A stretch of DNA of 64,000 nucleotides from Kribbella rubisoli (lineage in GTDB: Bacteria > Actinomycetota > Actinomycetes > Propionibacteriales > Kribbellaceae). Where the stretch lies: assembly GCF_004217145.1 (NCBI RefSeq), contig NZ_SHKR01000014.1:744001-808000 (forward strand). Direction: 5' to 3'. Below the pieces are notes generated by a model that saw only the letters and a program-made list of their open reading frames with translations, did no database searches and was not told where the DNA came from. A program made the position numbers and the translations under genes. Shown piece after piece: positions 26,170-34,644 of the stretch; position 1 is the first letter of the stretch, and each line of letters begins with the position of its first letter.

Positions 26170-28719
26170 TTATGGGGCGGGGTGGGTTGTGGTGAGGGCT
26201 AGGTGGTTGTCGGTGTTGGTGACGGTGAGGGGACCGCTGATGTTGGTGGTGGCGGTGCGGATGGCGTCGTGGGACAGGAGTTCCAGGGTCCTGGGAGCCG
26301 GGTGGCCGTAGTCGTTGTCACGCCCCGCGGAGATGAGGGCGAGACGGGCGTGAGTGGCCGCGATGAACTCGGGCTCCTGCTGGGCAGACCCGTGGTGTGG
26401 GACCTTCAGTACGTCCGCCCGCAGATCGACGCCTGAAGCGAGGACTGCTCGCTGGGACTCGGGTTCGAGGTCTCCGGTGAGCAGGATGCGGAGACCGGCG
26501 ACCTCGACCATCATCGCGATGCTGGCGTTGTTCTCCGGCGAACCTTCATCCGACGAGGTCGCCGACGACGTACCCGGCGGAGGTAGCGCCGGCACCCGAG
26601 CCGGCCAGAGCGTCGTCCAACTCAGCTGACCGACCACCCGCTTCTCGTGGAACGTCACCGTACGCAAGCCAATCCCATGATGCGCCGCGAACTCGACCAC
26701 CCGGTTGTACTCCGCCCGTGGCGAGAAGTACGGCGTCACCTCGATCTCGTCGACCTTCCGCCCGTTCAGAACGCCCGCCAGCCCGCCGACGTGATCAGCA
26801 TGGAAGTGGCTGAGCACGAGCACCGGGATGTGCTTGATCCCCAGATCGCGCAGGCATCGATCCATCGCGGCCGGATCCGGCCCGGTGTCGACGACAACCG
26901 CCGTACCTTCATCGGCTCGGAGCACAAGGCCGTCTCCCTGCCCAACATCACAAACGACGAAGAGCCAGTCGTCGGGCGGCCAACCGAGCGAGCCGACGGG
27001 ACGCAGTACGACGACGGCCAGTACGACGACCGCCAGGATCATCGCGATCGGGCGGGCCAGGATGCGGTGCAAGCCGAGCACTAGTGCCAGGCAGAGCAGG
27101 GTGAGGACGACGATCCCGACGACGGTCGCCGGCCAGGCGTTGGCTGCACCTGGGAGGTCCGCTCCTTCGCGGGCGACCAGGATGATCCAACGGGCAGGCC
27201 AGCCCGCGGCCCAGCCGACGAGTTGGGCCAGTTCGGTGCTCAGCAAGGCGACTCCGGCCGCGATGAAGCCGAGGATGGTTGCCGGACCGACGGCTGGTCC
27301 CGCCAGCAGGTTGGCCGCGACCGCGACCAGCGACACCTGTCCCGAGAGCCACGCGACGACCGGCGTACAGGCGAGCTGAGCCGCGAGCGGGCACGAGATC
27401 GCGTCCGCCAACCAGCCCGGCAACCACCTCGCCAACGCGTCACGCCAGCCCGGTCCGAGCAGGACAATGCCCGCGGTCGCGAGAACCGACAACGCGAACC
27501 CGGCCGAACGCGCCAACGCCGTATCGAGCAGCAGCAACACGATCACCGCGACCGACAGACTGCGTACGGCACGACGCCCGGATCCCCCGCTGGTCATCGC
27601 GGCGAGCGCGATCAGTCCCATCGCGGCCGCTCGCAGAACGCTCGGCTGTGGTCTGGCGAGGATGACAAAGACCACGACCATCACCACGCCGACCACTGTC
27701 AGGCCGCGGGCACGCACCCCGGCCAGCCGCGCCAACGGGAGTACGAACGCGAGCAGCAACGTGAGGTTCGTTCCGGAGACGGCCGACAGGTGAGTTAGAC
27801 CGGTGGTCTGGAAGTCAGCGTTAAGTTCGGCGGAGACCCCGGAGACGTCGCCCATCACGAGTGCTGGGACGAGACCGCGGACGTCGTCAGGCTCGTCGGC
27901 TACGGCTTTGCGGAGGCCGGCGCGGACCTGCTCGGCGGCGCGCAGCCACCAGGGTGGTTGGTCGACGATCCGCGGCGGTGAGCGGGTGGAGAGCATCGCG
28001 GCTACGTCCGAGCCGTCTTCGACGCCTTCCAACCTCCCGGTGGCCTCGACGTGCTGGCCGTATCTGACGGTCTGCCACTTGGTGGTGCCGATGACGAAGA
28101 CCGGCGTACGGATGCGGGTTGTGGTTGTGCCGGATGAGCCCGAGTGGGTGCGTACCTCCTCGATGGTTGCCTTGACGACTACATACGGCGGGCGGCGGCT
28201 GGTGGTGCTTTGGCGAAGTGATGGGTCTCCTTCGATCTTGAGGCGGACGTTGACGGTCGCGGAAGTGGCGGCGAGGGCGCGGATCGGGCCGCTGCGGAGG
28301 GTCGCGGATTGGAGGGCGGCTGCGATGCCGAGTCCGGCGATGACGACGAGAGAGCCGGCTGCTGCCCAGCCGATCGTTCGTCGCGGGTGGGTGGGGTTGT
28401 TGCGCAGGACGAGGCCGAGGGTGACGGCAACGGCGAGCGCGACGGAGGATACGAGAGCGGCGGTGAGCGGACGCTGACCGACCAGCACGACCGCCGTCAG
28501 CCAGCCCGCTGCAGCCGGAACCAGCAGCCGCACATCGAGCGCTTCACCGGCAGGCGCGTCGTGCGGTTCGGCGATCGGCGGGCCGTGGGGTCCAGCGGTC
28601 GGCGGGGCGTGGGCCTCGACGGATGGCTCGTCGGAGGCAGATCGGTCGGACGCGGGTTGCTTCGCGGATGCGGGTTGGTTGGCGGATGCGGGTTGAGGGG
28701 CGGGGCTAGAGGTGGACAT
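26170..28719 (-). CDS. comEC: ComEC/Rec2 family DNA-uptake channel protein
   Basis: An 849-aa polytopic membrane protein. The first 55 residues are rich in Ala/Pro/Ser with repeated PAS units. Then come an N-terminal membrane-anchored OB-like domain (DUF4131), the competence domain with about 10 helices (GDVSGVSAELNADFQTTGLTHLSAVSGTNLTLL), and a C-terminal metallo-beta-lactamase domain (VLSHFHADHVGGL and LKVPHHGSAQQ). In competent bacteria ComEC moves single-stranded DNA across the membrane. The gene overlaps comEA by 14 bases. Whether this organism is naturally competent is unknown; comEA and comEC are widely kept in actinobacteria. Confidence 0.93.
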   Translation of the reverse strand: MSTSSPAPQPASANQPASAKQPASDRSASDEPSVEAHAPPTAGPHGPPIAEPHDAPAGEALDVRLLVPAAAGWLTAVVLVGQRPLTAALVSSVALAVAVTLGLVLRNNPTHPRRTIGWAAAGSLVVIAGLGIAAALQSATLRSGPIRALAATSATVNVRLKIEGDPSLRQSTTSRRPPYVVVKATIEEVRTHSGSSGTTTTRIRTPVFVIGTTKWQTVRYGQHVEATGRLEGVEDGSDVAAMLSTRSPPRIVDQPPWWLRAAEQVRAGLRKAVADEPDDVRGLVPALVMGDVSGVSAELNADFQTTGLTHLSAVSGTNLTLLLAFVLPLARLAGVRARGLTVVGVVMVVVFVILARPQPSVLRAAAMGLIALAAMTSGGSGRRAVRSLSVAVIVLLLLDTALARSAGFALSVLATAGIVLLGPGWRDALARWLPGWLADAISCPLAAQLACTPVVAWLSGQVSLVAVAANLLAGPAVGPATILGFIAAGVALLSTELAQLVGWAAGWPARWIILVAREGADLPGAANAWPATVVGIVVLTLLCLALVLGLHRILARPIAMILAVVVLAVVVLRPVGSLGWPPDDWLFVVCDVGQGDGLVLRADEGTAVVVDTGPDPAAMDRCLRDLGIKHIPVLVLSHFHADHVGGLAGVLNGRKVDEIEVTPYFSPRAEYNRVVEFAAHHGIGLRTVTFHEKRVVGQLSWTTLWPARVPALPPPGTSSATSSDEGSPENNASIAMMVEVAGLRILLTGDLEPESQRAVLASGVDLRADVLKVPHHGSAQQEPEFIAATHARLALISAGRDNDYGHPAPRTLELLSHDAIRTATTNISGPLTVTNTDNHLALTTTHPAP

Positions 28720-29707
28720 GGGGTTTTAGGGAGTCGAACTTTTTGGGGCCTACGCCGGGGACCTCTTGGAGTTGGTCGATGGTGGTGAAGGGGCCGTTCT
28801 GGGTGCGGTAGTCGAGGATGCGTTGGGCCAGGACGGGGCCGACGCCGGGGAGGGCGTCGAGTTGGGCGAGGGTGGCGGTGTTGAGGTTGATGGGGTCGGT
28901 GGATGTTGCGCCTGGGGTGGATGAGGTGGTGGTTGTGCCTGGTGGGTTGGTGGGTGGGGGCTGGGTTGGTAGGCCGACTGTGATTTGTTCGCCGTCGGTG
29001 ATCTGGCGGGCGAGGTTGAGGGTGGTGAGGTCTACGCCGGGGAGTGGGCCGCCGGCTAGGGCTAGTACGTCGGCTACGCGTGAGCCGGTGGGCGCACGGA
29101 CAAGGCCGGGGCGGCGGACTTTGCCGGCGACGTACACGACGAGAAGCGGTTGGCCGGGTGAGCTCGCGGCGCCGGGCGACTGGTTGGTGGCTGGCGGTTG
29201 GTTGGGGCCGGATGAGGGGTTGGCTCCTGGGGATTGATTGGTGGCGGGTTGGGGCCGGCCGGGGGTTGGTTGGGCGACGGGTGAGCCGGGGGTGGCGATG
29301 GTGGGTTGGGTGGTGGGGAGGGTTTCGGGGCGGGCTCGGAGGAAGGTCCAGGCGGCCCAGGACAGGCCGATGGCGAGTACGGCGAGTAGGACCAGGACGT
29401 GGCGTGGGGTGAGGGTCCAGCGGGCGTCTCGGAGTCGTTCGGGCCGGATCTGTTCGGGTATCCATCCACCGCGCACCTCATCATCACGCTCCTCCAGGTA
29501 GTCGTCGCGAGGGTGATCGCGGCGGGGGTCGGCCGGGTTGTGAAGGAGTTCGCCGGCACCAGGCACAACGACGTACGCGGGTTGGTCCGCGTCCCGGACG
29601 ACGGCGGGTCGGGCAGGCGAGAGGTCCGTGTTTGCCGGCCGGGGGTGGGGCGGCGGGTGGGCGGTGAGGCGGGCCAGGGCTCGCTCTCGGGCGCCCGGTT
29701 CGGGCAT
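28706..29707 (-). CDS. comEA: ComEA-like helix-hairpin-helix DNA-binding protein
   Basis: A 333-aa single-pass membrane protein. It has a charged N-terminal region of about 95 residues, one membrane helix (LTPRHVLVLLAVLAIGLSW), a Pro/Gln/Asn-rich linker with repeated NQSPGA units, a SLBB-like beta domain (LLVVYVAGKVRRPGLV) and C-terminal tandem helix-hairpin-helix motifs (INLNTATLAQLDALPGVGP and LQEVPGVGPKKFDSL). It is thought to bind incoming duplex DNA and hand it to ComEC. The start is uncertain: the ATG at 29707 is listed, a GTG at 29731 is equally possible, and neither has a clear ribosome-binding site. Confidence 0.87.
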   Translation of the reverse strand: MPEPGARERALARLTAHPPPHPRPANTDLSPARPAVVRDADQPAYVVVPGAGELLHNPADPRRDHPRDDYLEERDDEVRGGWIPEQIRPERLRDARWTLTPRHVLVLLAVLAIGLSWAAWTFLRARPETLPTTQPTIATPGSPVAQPTPGRPQPATNQSPGANPSSGPNQPPATNQSPGAASSPGQPLLVVYVAGKVRRPGLVRAPTGSRVADVLALAGGPLPGVDLTTLNLARQITDGEQITVGLPTQPPPTNPPGTTTTSSTPGATSTDPINLNTATLAQLDALPGVGPVLAQRILDYRTQNGPFTTIDQLQEVPGVGPKKFDSLKPHVHL

Positions 29708-29880
29708 CGGGGTACGGCGGAAGACCTTCACGCTCAGAGAAAGTACGAGTTCGCGACGCCCGCCAACCCACGACTTCAAACCTGTGGAGAACCGCCTCCG
29801 GGTGAGGACCCCGAGCCGCAGCCCCCTCGCCGCGCTTTCCGTCGCCTCAAATGGCCGAACTGCGCCATAATGTGGTGAGC

Positions 29881-29930
29881 TGAGACCAGATGTTGTGTCT
29901 TGAGCCCTGCAATATCAGGTCTCAAGACAC
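29881..29930 (-). terminator. Hairpin between degV and comEA with two exclusive pairings
   Basis: GTGTCTTGAG (29895-29904) pairs with CTCAAGACAC (29921-29930) around 16 bases. TGAGACC (29881-29887) can instead pair with GGTCTCA (29918-29924), and the two pairings exclude each other. It lies about 70 bases past the degV stop on the minus strand and 175 bases before comEA. No T-run, so terminator, operator or switch are all possible. Confidence 0.4.
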
Positions 29931-29998
29931 CGGTTCAGGTCCCGGGGTGCTGACCCGCGGGCGGAGTCACCGGTGCTGCCGACCGGCCGCTCAGGGCA

Positions 29999-30841
29999 CT
30001 AGCGCGGACTGACGACTACTGCTAGGAGGCCGGGGCCTACGTGCGCGCCTATGACGGCGCCTACCTCGCGGAGGACTACCTCTTCGGCCTTGGGGAGGCG
30101 GTTGGCCAGGTCGTCGGCGAGGGACTGGGCCTTTTCCAGGCTCGACAGGTGGTGGACGGCCAGTTGGACGGGGGCGTCGCCGGCGCGTTTGACGGCGATG
30201 TCGGCGAGGCGGGCGATGGCTCGGCTGGAGGTTCGGACCTTTTCCAGGGGGACGATGCGGCCGCCGCTGATCGTGAGGAGCGGTTTGACGGCGAGCGCCG
30301 TGCCGAAGAGGGCCTGGGCGGCGCCGATGCGGCCGCCGCGGCGGAGGTACTCGAGGGTGTCGACGTAGAAGTACGCCGAGGTGAACTTCATCGTGGCGCG
30401 TGCCGCTGCCTCCACAGCAGCGGCGTCCTCCCCGGCGGAGGCTGCGGCGGCTGCGGCGAGGACCGGGAAGCCGAGGCCCATGCCGAGCGAGCGGGAGTCG
30501 ACCACGCGGACCGGGATCGGCGACTCCTTGGCGCCGATCATCGCGGCCTCGAACGTGCCGGACATGTCGCCGGACAGGTGGATCGACACCACGGCCTCGG
30601 CGCCGTCGGCAGCGCAGGCGGCGTACGTGTCGGCGAACGTCTGCGGCGCGGGCCGGCTGGTCGAGACGGGGGTGAAGGTCTTGAGCGCCTCCGCGACCGC
30701 GTCGGCCGACGTGGCGCCGTCGTCGTACGACGTGCCGCCGATCACGACCTGGAGCGGTACGACGGTCAGGGGGTGGCGGAGCACCTCGTGCGTGGACAGA
30801 CCGGCCGTGGAGTCGGTGACGACCTGCACGCGGGCTGCCAT
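29999..30841 (-). CDS. DegV family protein (fatty-acid-binding)
   Basis: A 280-aa cytoplasmic protein of the DegV/FakB family, which binds a fatty acid and presents it to a FakA-type kinase. The conserved VTDSTAGL at the N-terminus, TSRPAPQTF near residue 60 and IHLSGDMSGTFEAA near 87 form the lipid-binding edge. No fakA gene is in the window. The start ATG at 30841 lies six bases after a TAACCT hexamer without a Shine-Dalgarno, so a leaderless mRNA is likely. It is divergent from the PNPOx-like gene 23 bases away; degV next to comEA is a common actinobacterial arrangement. Confidence 0.92.
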   Translation of the reverse strand: MAARVQVVTDSTAGLSTHEVLRHPLTVVPLQVVIGGTSYDDGATSADAVAEALKTFTPVSTSRPAPQTFADTYAACAADGAEAVVSIHLSGDMSGTFEAAMIGAKESPIPVRVVDSRSLGMGLGFPVLAAAAAASAGEDAAAVEAAARATMKFTSAYFYVDTLEYLRRGGRIGAAQALFGTALAVKPLLTISGGRIVPLEKVRTSSRAIARLADIAVKRAGDAPVQLAVHHLSSLEKAQSLADDLANRLPKAEEVVLREVGAVIGAHVGPGLLAVVVSPR

Positions 30842-30864
30842 GCAGCGAGGTTACCGGACAGTTA
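30842..30864. promoter_or_regulatory. Compact divergent promoter region, degV and PNPOx-like gene
   Basis: On the minus strand TAACCT (30853-30848) lies six bases before the degV ATG. On the plus strand TACCGG (30852-30857) lies seven bases before the ATG at 30865. The two hexamers overlap by two bases, so the polymerases would exclude each other. The plus-strand element lacks the usual final T and is the weaker call. Confidence 0.35.
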
Positions 30865-31407
30865 ATGTCCGAGCGCAGTGCCAGACTCCACAACATGAAG
30901 GAGACAGAGGAGGAAGTCACCGAGTTGCAGGGGCTGCTGGACGCGGCGTACGCGCAGTCGACCAAGCACCTGCGGAACATCATCACGGATCCGCGCCGGC
31001 TGGATGCCAAGGACCTGGTGCGGGTTCTGACCGGGATGTGCACGCTCAACCTCGCCACGGTGACAGCGCGTGGTGAGCCGCGGATCAGCGCCGTGGACGG
31101 ACACCTCCTGCACGGCCGGTGGGTGTTCACGACCTCGGGGTCGGCGGCCAAGGCCAGGCAGCTGAGGAAGCGGCCCGCAGCGAGCATCTCGTACGTCGAC
31201 GGTGAGCGGATCGGGGTGTTCAGTCATGGGAACGTCGAGTTCCTGACTCCGGAGCACTCCGACTTCGCCGAGATCGAGGAGCACCTGACAGCCCACTACG
31301 GCAGTTCACCGTCGAGCTGGGGTGACGACATCGTCTACTGCCGCTTGCAGCCCCACTGGATGGTCGGCTACGCGTTCGACAAGGCGGCGGTTCTCAAAGA
31401 CAACTGA
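30865..31407 (+). CDS. Pyridoxamine 5'-phosphate oxidase-like protein
   Basis: A 180-aa protein (170 if started at the ATG at 30895) with the split-barrel flavin/F420-binding fold: LVRVLTGMCTLNLATVTARGEPRISAVDGHLLHGRWVFTTS, then SAAKARQLRKRPAASISYVDGERIGVFSHGNVEFL. These are typical of actinobacterial PNPOx-like or F420-dependent proteins. The cofactor and substrate cannot be decided. I favour 30865 because a TACCGG hexamer lies seven bases before it, but neither start has a good ribosome-binding site. A strong hairpin follows the stop. Confidence 0.8.
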   Translation: MSERSARLHNMKETEEEVTELQGLLDAAYAQSTKHLRNIITDPRRLDAKDLVRVLTGMCTLNLATVTARGEPRISAVDGHLLHGRWVFTTSGSAAKARQLRKRPAASISYVDGERIGVFSHGNVEFLTPEHSDFAEIEEHLTAHYGSSPSSWGDDIVYCRLQPHWMVGYAFDKAAVLKDN

Positions 31408-31428
31408 AACCCCGGATACCGGAGCGAC

Positions 31429-31468
31429 AGCGAGGTGAAGGCCACCCCTCCGAAGCCTTCACCTCGCT
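31429..31468 (+). terminator. Hairpin downstream of the PNPOx-like gene
   Basis: AGCGAGGTGAAGGC (31429-31442) pairs perfectly over 14 bases with its complement at 31455-31468 across a 12-base loop, about 20 bases past the stop. GC-rich with no T-run; a terminator is the likely role. Confidence 0.65.
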
Positions 31469-31479
31469 CGGGACTTACG

Positions 31480-31517
31480 CCGGGCTGATGGCGTCCCCAC
31501 GTGCGTCATCAGCCCGG
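31480..31517. terminator. Second hairpin in tandem
   Basis: CCGGGCTGATG (31480-31490) pairs perfectly with CATCAGCCCGG (31507-31517) around 16 bases, 11 bases after the first hairpin. The two may act together as a bidirectional terminator pair. Confidence 0.5.
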
Positions 31518-32073
31518 CTTGTCCTGCTGACTCCCCCTGGTTGTCAGCTGAAGTTGATGGAGCCTCGACGAGCTACTCCCCGTGTCCGGTACCGCGCAGG
31601 ACCGGCTTGACCGCGAGCTCGTCGAGGTTCCGGGAGGCCCCAGCGGCCGGCCCGCCGACGGGTGACCAAACCCGTCGGTTACCCGTGCCGGCCGGGTCAT
31701 GACACTCGTCCCCTGTGTCGTGTGCCTGACCCGCTGCTGGGACCCCGCCCCGGAAGCGGTGCCCTGACGGTGCACAGCGTCCGGTACAGGCAGGACAGAT
31801 CCACACTCCACAGCACCCCGGAGCTCTCGGCAGCCGTTCGGCGCCCCCACCAAACAGCCGCCGGATGCCCTCCGCGTCGCCTTCGCCGCGCTCCTCGGCA
31901 GTCCGGCGGTGCCCCATGGCCTCTTCATGGTTCACCACCCCTTTCGCTGCCGCCGCCCGGTGTCGGACTCTGCTTCGTGGAACCTGCCCTACGGCTGTAA
32001 TTCTTGGTCCGGCAGCCATGTCAGGACGAGGCAGATCAACCGGCAGTTACCCGGCAGCTTCCGCGGATCCGCG
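31518..32073. other. Gene-poor stretch beside the XRE-STAND regulator
   Basis: About 550 bases without a convincing gene. Frames of 139 and 148 codons exist on the minus strand, but GC at third positions switches between frames along the segment, so no single frame looks coding throughout. An eight-base hairpin CCGACGGG/CCCGTCGG lies at 31655-31678. The 3' portion holds a possible frameshifted small ORF (listed separately). Confidence 0.5.
31573..31700 (-). pseudogene. Possible small peptide gene with a -1 frameshift
   Basis: An ATG at 31700, preceded by AGGGGA at eight bases, opens a frame reading MTRPARVTDGFGHPSAGRPL. At a run of four G (minus strand, 31641-31638) the coding-like composition moves to the -1 frame, which continues ASRNLDELAVKPVLRGTGHGE to the stop at 31573. 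The joined product would be 42 aa. This could be a decayed small gene, a sequencing slip, programmed slippage, or chance. I do not recognise it; a short peptide with a leader-like N-terminus near a large regulator brings ribosomally made peptides to mind, but nothing here shows modification enzymes. Confidence 0.25.
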
Positions 32074-34644
32074 TCAGGAAAGCGCAGCGAGTACGTCGTT
32101 GGCCAGCCGCTGCACCGCGGCCGCCGGATCCGGCTCGGGCCATCCGTCGGCGACCGAAGCGCTCTCGCAGGACTCCTGCAAGATCGCCCACGCGGTCGGC
32201 AGCATCGGCGGGTCCATCGACCGCTGCCACGCCAGCAACTGCCCGCACAGCGCGTCTCCCGCGTCCGAGCGACCCAGCGCGTGCAGCACAGCCACAGCCT
32301 CCGGCAGTACTTCGAGCAGGTACACGACCCGCCCTTCGAGCAGCAGCCGGTTCACGGCGTCCCGGATCGACACCCGCGCTTGCTCGACCTCACCGGCGGC
32401 ACGCGCCAGCCGGGACCGGTACAGCATCACCAGGTAGTCGAAGTACCCGCGGTGTCCACGGATGTCGGCGTCCGCCTGGTCGAGCAGCGCCCGCGCTTCG
32501 TCGTACCGGCCGTCGTGGAACTCGACCATCGCCAGACAGCCGGCGACCTTGGTCCGCTCCGGATCGTCCGACGCCTGGCTGTCGCGGGCCAGCACGGCCC
32601 AGTGGCGGGCCTCGGACAGGTTCCCCAGCTCGAGGTCGACCCGGCTGAGCGCCATGTACGCGATCTCGTCCGGGTAGACGCCCGGATTGACCAGTGCGGC
32701 CTCCCACGCGAGCAGGAGCTCCTTGGCCTCGACCAAACGACCCCACCGCAACAACGCCAGCCCGCAGGTCGCCTGCACGGTCGCAGACCGCTGTACGTCG
32801 CCATGCTTGCGGGCGTCATCCACCAGCGCCGGGATCTCGGCCAGGCTCTGTGTATCGAGCAGGTGCGAGCCGGACGACACCCAGCCGCCACGAGCGACCA
32901 GACCCATCTCGGTCTCGCCCGGGATCAGCGTGCGTGCCTCCTCGTAGTGCCGGCGCGCTCCACGGATGTCACCGGTCAGGCTGGACAGCCGTCCCGCGAT
33001 AGCAAGCAGCCGACCGCTGACCTCTTTGTCGGACACCTGAGAAGCGCACAGCGTCGCCCAGCGGATCCCGCTCTCGGCCACACTCGCCTGGTACTGCCAG
33101 GCGATCCGGAACCCGAGCACAATCCGCGCAGCCGCATCCCACTCCCCCAGCTCGGCCGCACGCTCCAACGCCACCTCGAACAGCGCAGAGTTCGCATGCG
33201 CCGCCCGGTACTGCCGGTCGCGGTCCGGCGAAGACCACGCGCCCTCGAGCCCAGCGACGTACGTCGAACACCATGCGACCGCCCGGTCCCGGAACTCGAC
33301 CAGATCGCCGCCCTGCGACGACAGACCGGCGTACGCGTGCTCCCGGATCGTCTCCAGCAGCTTGTACCGCGCGCCGTACAGCTGCTCGAACTCGAGCACC
33401 GGCTGCAGCAGCGACTTGTCCACCAGCTCGGCGAGCAGCATCGCCACGTCGAGACCGTCGATCGGATCGCCCGTACACACCCCGGCCACTGCCTCGAGCG
33501 TGAACGGCGAGCCGAGGACCGAGCACCGGTACAGCAACTGCCGCGCCGCATCGGACAGCGCGTCGACGCTCCACGCGATGGTGTCCGCCAGCGTCCGCTG
33601 ATGAGGTGCACCGAACCGCCGCGGCCCCGACAGCAACCGGAACCGGTCGTCCAGCGCCGCCAGGATCGTCTCCACCGACAACGACCCAGCCCGCGCGGCT
33701 GCCAGCTCCAGCGCCAACGGCAGACCATCCAACCGACGGCACAGCCGCGCCACCGTCGGAGCGTTCGCAGGCGTCAGAACGAAGTCCGGCCGTACCCGGG
33801 CCACCCGGCGGCAGAACATCTCGACGGCCGGCGACGCCGCGATCTCCTCGAAGTTCTCGTCGTTCGCCGGTACACCGAGGACCTGCACCCGGCGTACTAC
33901 TTCATCCGGTAGGCCCAGCGGGATCCGCGACGTCACCAGCACCCCGACACCGGGGAAGCTGCGGACCATCCGGTTGGCGACCGTCGCGACGCCGTCGAGC
34001 ACGTGCTCGGCGTTGTCCTCGACGATGACCAGGTCACCCGGCTGACGACCGGACAGTACGTCGTCCAGGTCCGACGTACCTGGGGCTGTGCCGAAGGCGT
34101 CGAGGATGGCCGACGGTACGGCGGCATCGCGCTGAACTGTGGTCAGATCAACGACCACCACAGTCGTGTCCGCACCGGAGAAGCGGTCAGCCGCTGCCAG
34201 TGCAAGCTCGGTCTTGCCGACCCCACCGGGGCCGACGAGCGTGACGAGCCGGTTCTGCCGCAGCAGCGTCTCCAGCTCGAACAGCTCCTGCTCGCGGCCG
34301 ACAAGCCCGTCCGGGATCGGCCGCGTGCCACGCCAGCGCAGCCCGGTCGGGGCGGCATCAGCAACCGATACGACAGGCGGCTGGACGAGGCGACGCGCAG
34401 TACCGTGCCCGGCCGCAGCGAGGAACTGCGAAGGGTCCTGGAGACCGAGCGCAGATGCGAGCAGCCGGACCGAGTCCTTCCGCGGTCGCGCGACCCGGCC
34501 GGCCTCGATCTCGCGGATCGAGCGCACACTCAGCCCGGCGCGGTCGGCCAGCTCCTCCTGGGAGAGGCCGGCCTGGACCCTGAGGTCGAGCAACAGATCG
34601 GCGAACCCCCGCCGACCGTCAGCCCGGCCATCCGTGTCCGACAC
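32074..34644 (-). CDS. XRE-type regulator with STAND ATPase and TPR-like repeats
   Basis: An 856-aa signal-integrating regulator. It has an N-terminal XRE helix-turn-helix at about residues 14-75 (LRVQAGLSQEELADRAGLSVRSIREIEAGR). A STAND/NB-ARC ATPase follows, with Walker A GPGGVGKT at 138-145, Walker B-like DLVIVEDN, a sensor-like VLVTSRIPLG and the GLPLALELAAAR motif. The C-terminal half is helical, with TPR-like repeats (GLALLRWGRLVEAKELLLAWEAAL). Such proteins stay monomeric until a ligand or partner releases ATP-driven oligomerisation. Regions on both sides are gene-poor, so its targets are unclear. The start ATG at 34644 gives the full helix-turn-helix. Confidence 0.9.
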   Translation of the reverse strand: MSDTDGRADGRRGFADLLLDLRVQAGLSQEELADRAGLSVRSIREIEAGRVARPRKDSVRLLASALGLQDPSQFLAAAGHGTARRLVQPPVVSVADAAPTGLRWRGTRPIPDGLVGREQELFELETLLRQNRLVTLVGPGGVGKTELALAAADRFSGADTTVVVVDLTTVQRDAAVPSAILDAFGTAPGTSDLDDVLSGRQPGDLVIVEDNAEHVLDGVATVANRMVRSFPGVGVLVTSRIPLGLPDEVVRRVQVLGVPANDENFEEIAASPAVEMFCRRVARVRPDFVLTPANAPTVARLCRRLDGLPLALELAAARAGSLSVETILAALDDRFRLLSGPRRFGAPHQRTLADTIAWSVDALSDAARQLLYRCSVLGSPFTLEAVAGVCTGDPIDGLDVAMLLAELVDKSLLQPVLEFEQLYGARYKLLETIREHAYAGLSSQGGDLVEFRDRAVAWCSTYVAGLEGAWSSPDRDRQYRAAHANSALFEVALERAAELGEWDAAARIVLGFRIAWQYQASVAESGIRWATLCASQVSDKEVSGRLLAIAGRLSSLTGDIRGARRHYEEARTLIPGETEMGLVARGGWVSSGSHLLDTQSLAEIPALVDDARKHGDVQRSATVQATCGLALLRWGRLVEAKELLLAWEAALVNPGVYPDEIAYMALSRVDLELGNLSEARHWAVLARDSQASDDPERTKVAGCLAMVEFHDGRYDEARALLDQADADIRGHRGYFDYLVMLYRSRLARAAGEVEQARVSIRDAVNRLLLEGRVVYLLEVLPEAVAVLHALGRSDAGDALCGQLLAWQRSMDPPMLPTAWAILQESCESASVADGWPEPDPAAAVQRLANDVLAALS

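Noticed and set aside
28540..28719. Short PAS repeats at the ComEC N-terminus as a mobile or variable repeat
   Set aside because: Only a handful of degenerate Ala/Pro/Ser units in a disordered tail; ordinary low complexity for high-GC genomes.
28497..29465. 322-codon Pro/Arg-rich minus-strand frame
   Set aside because: Out-of-frame shadow of the repetitive, proline-rich comEA/comEC region.
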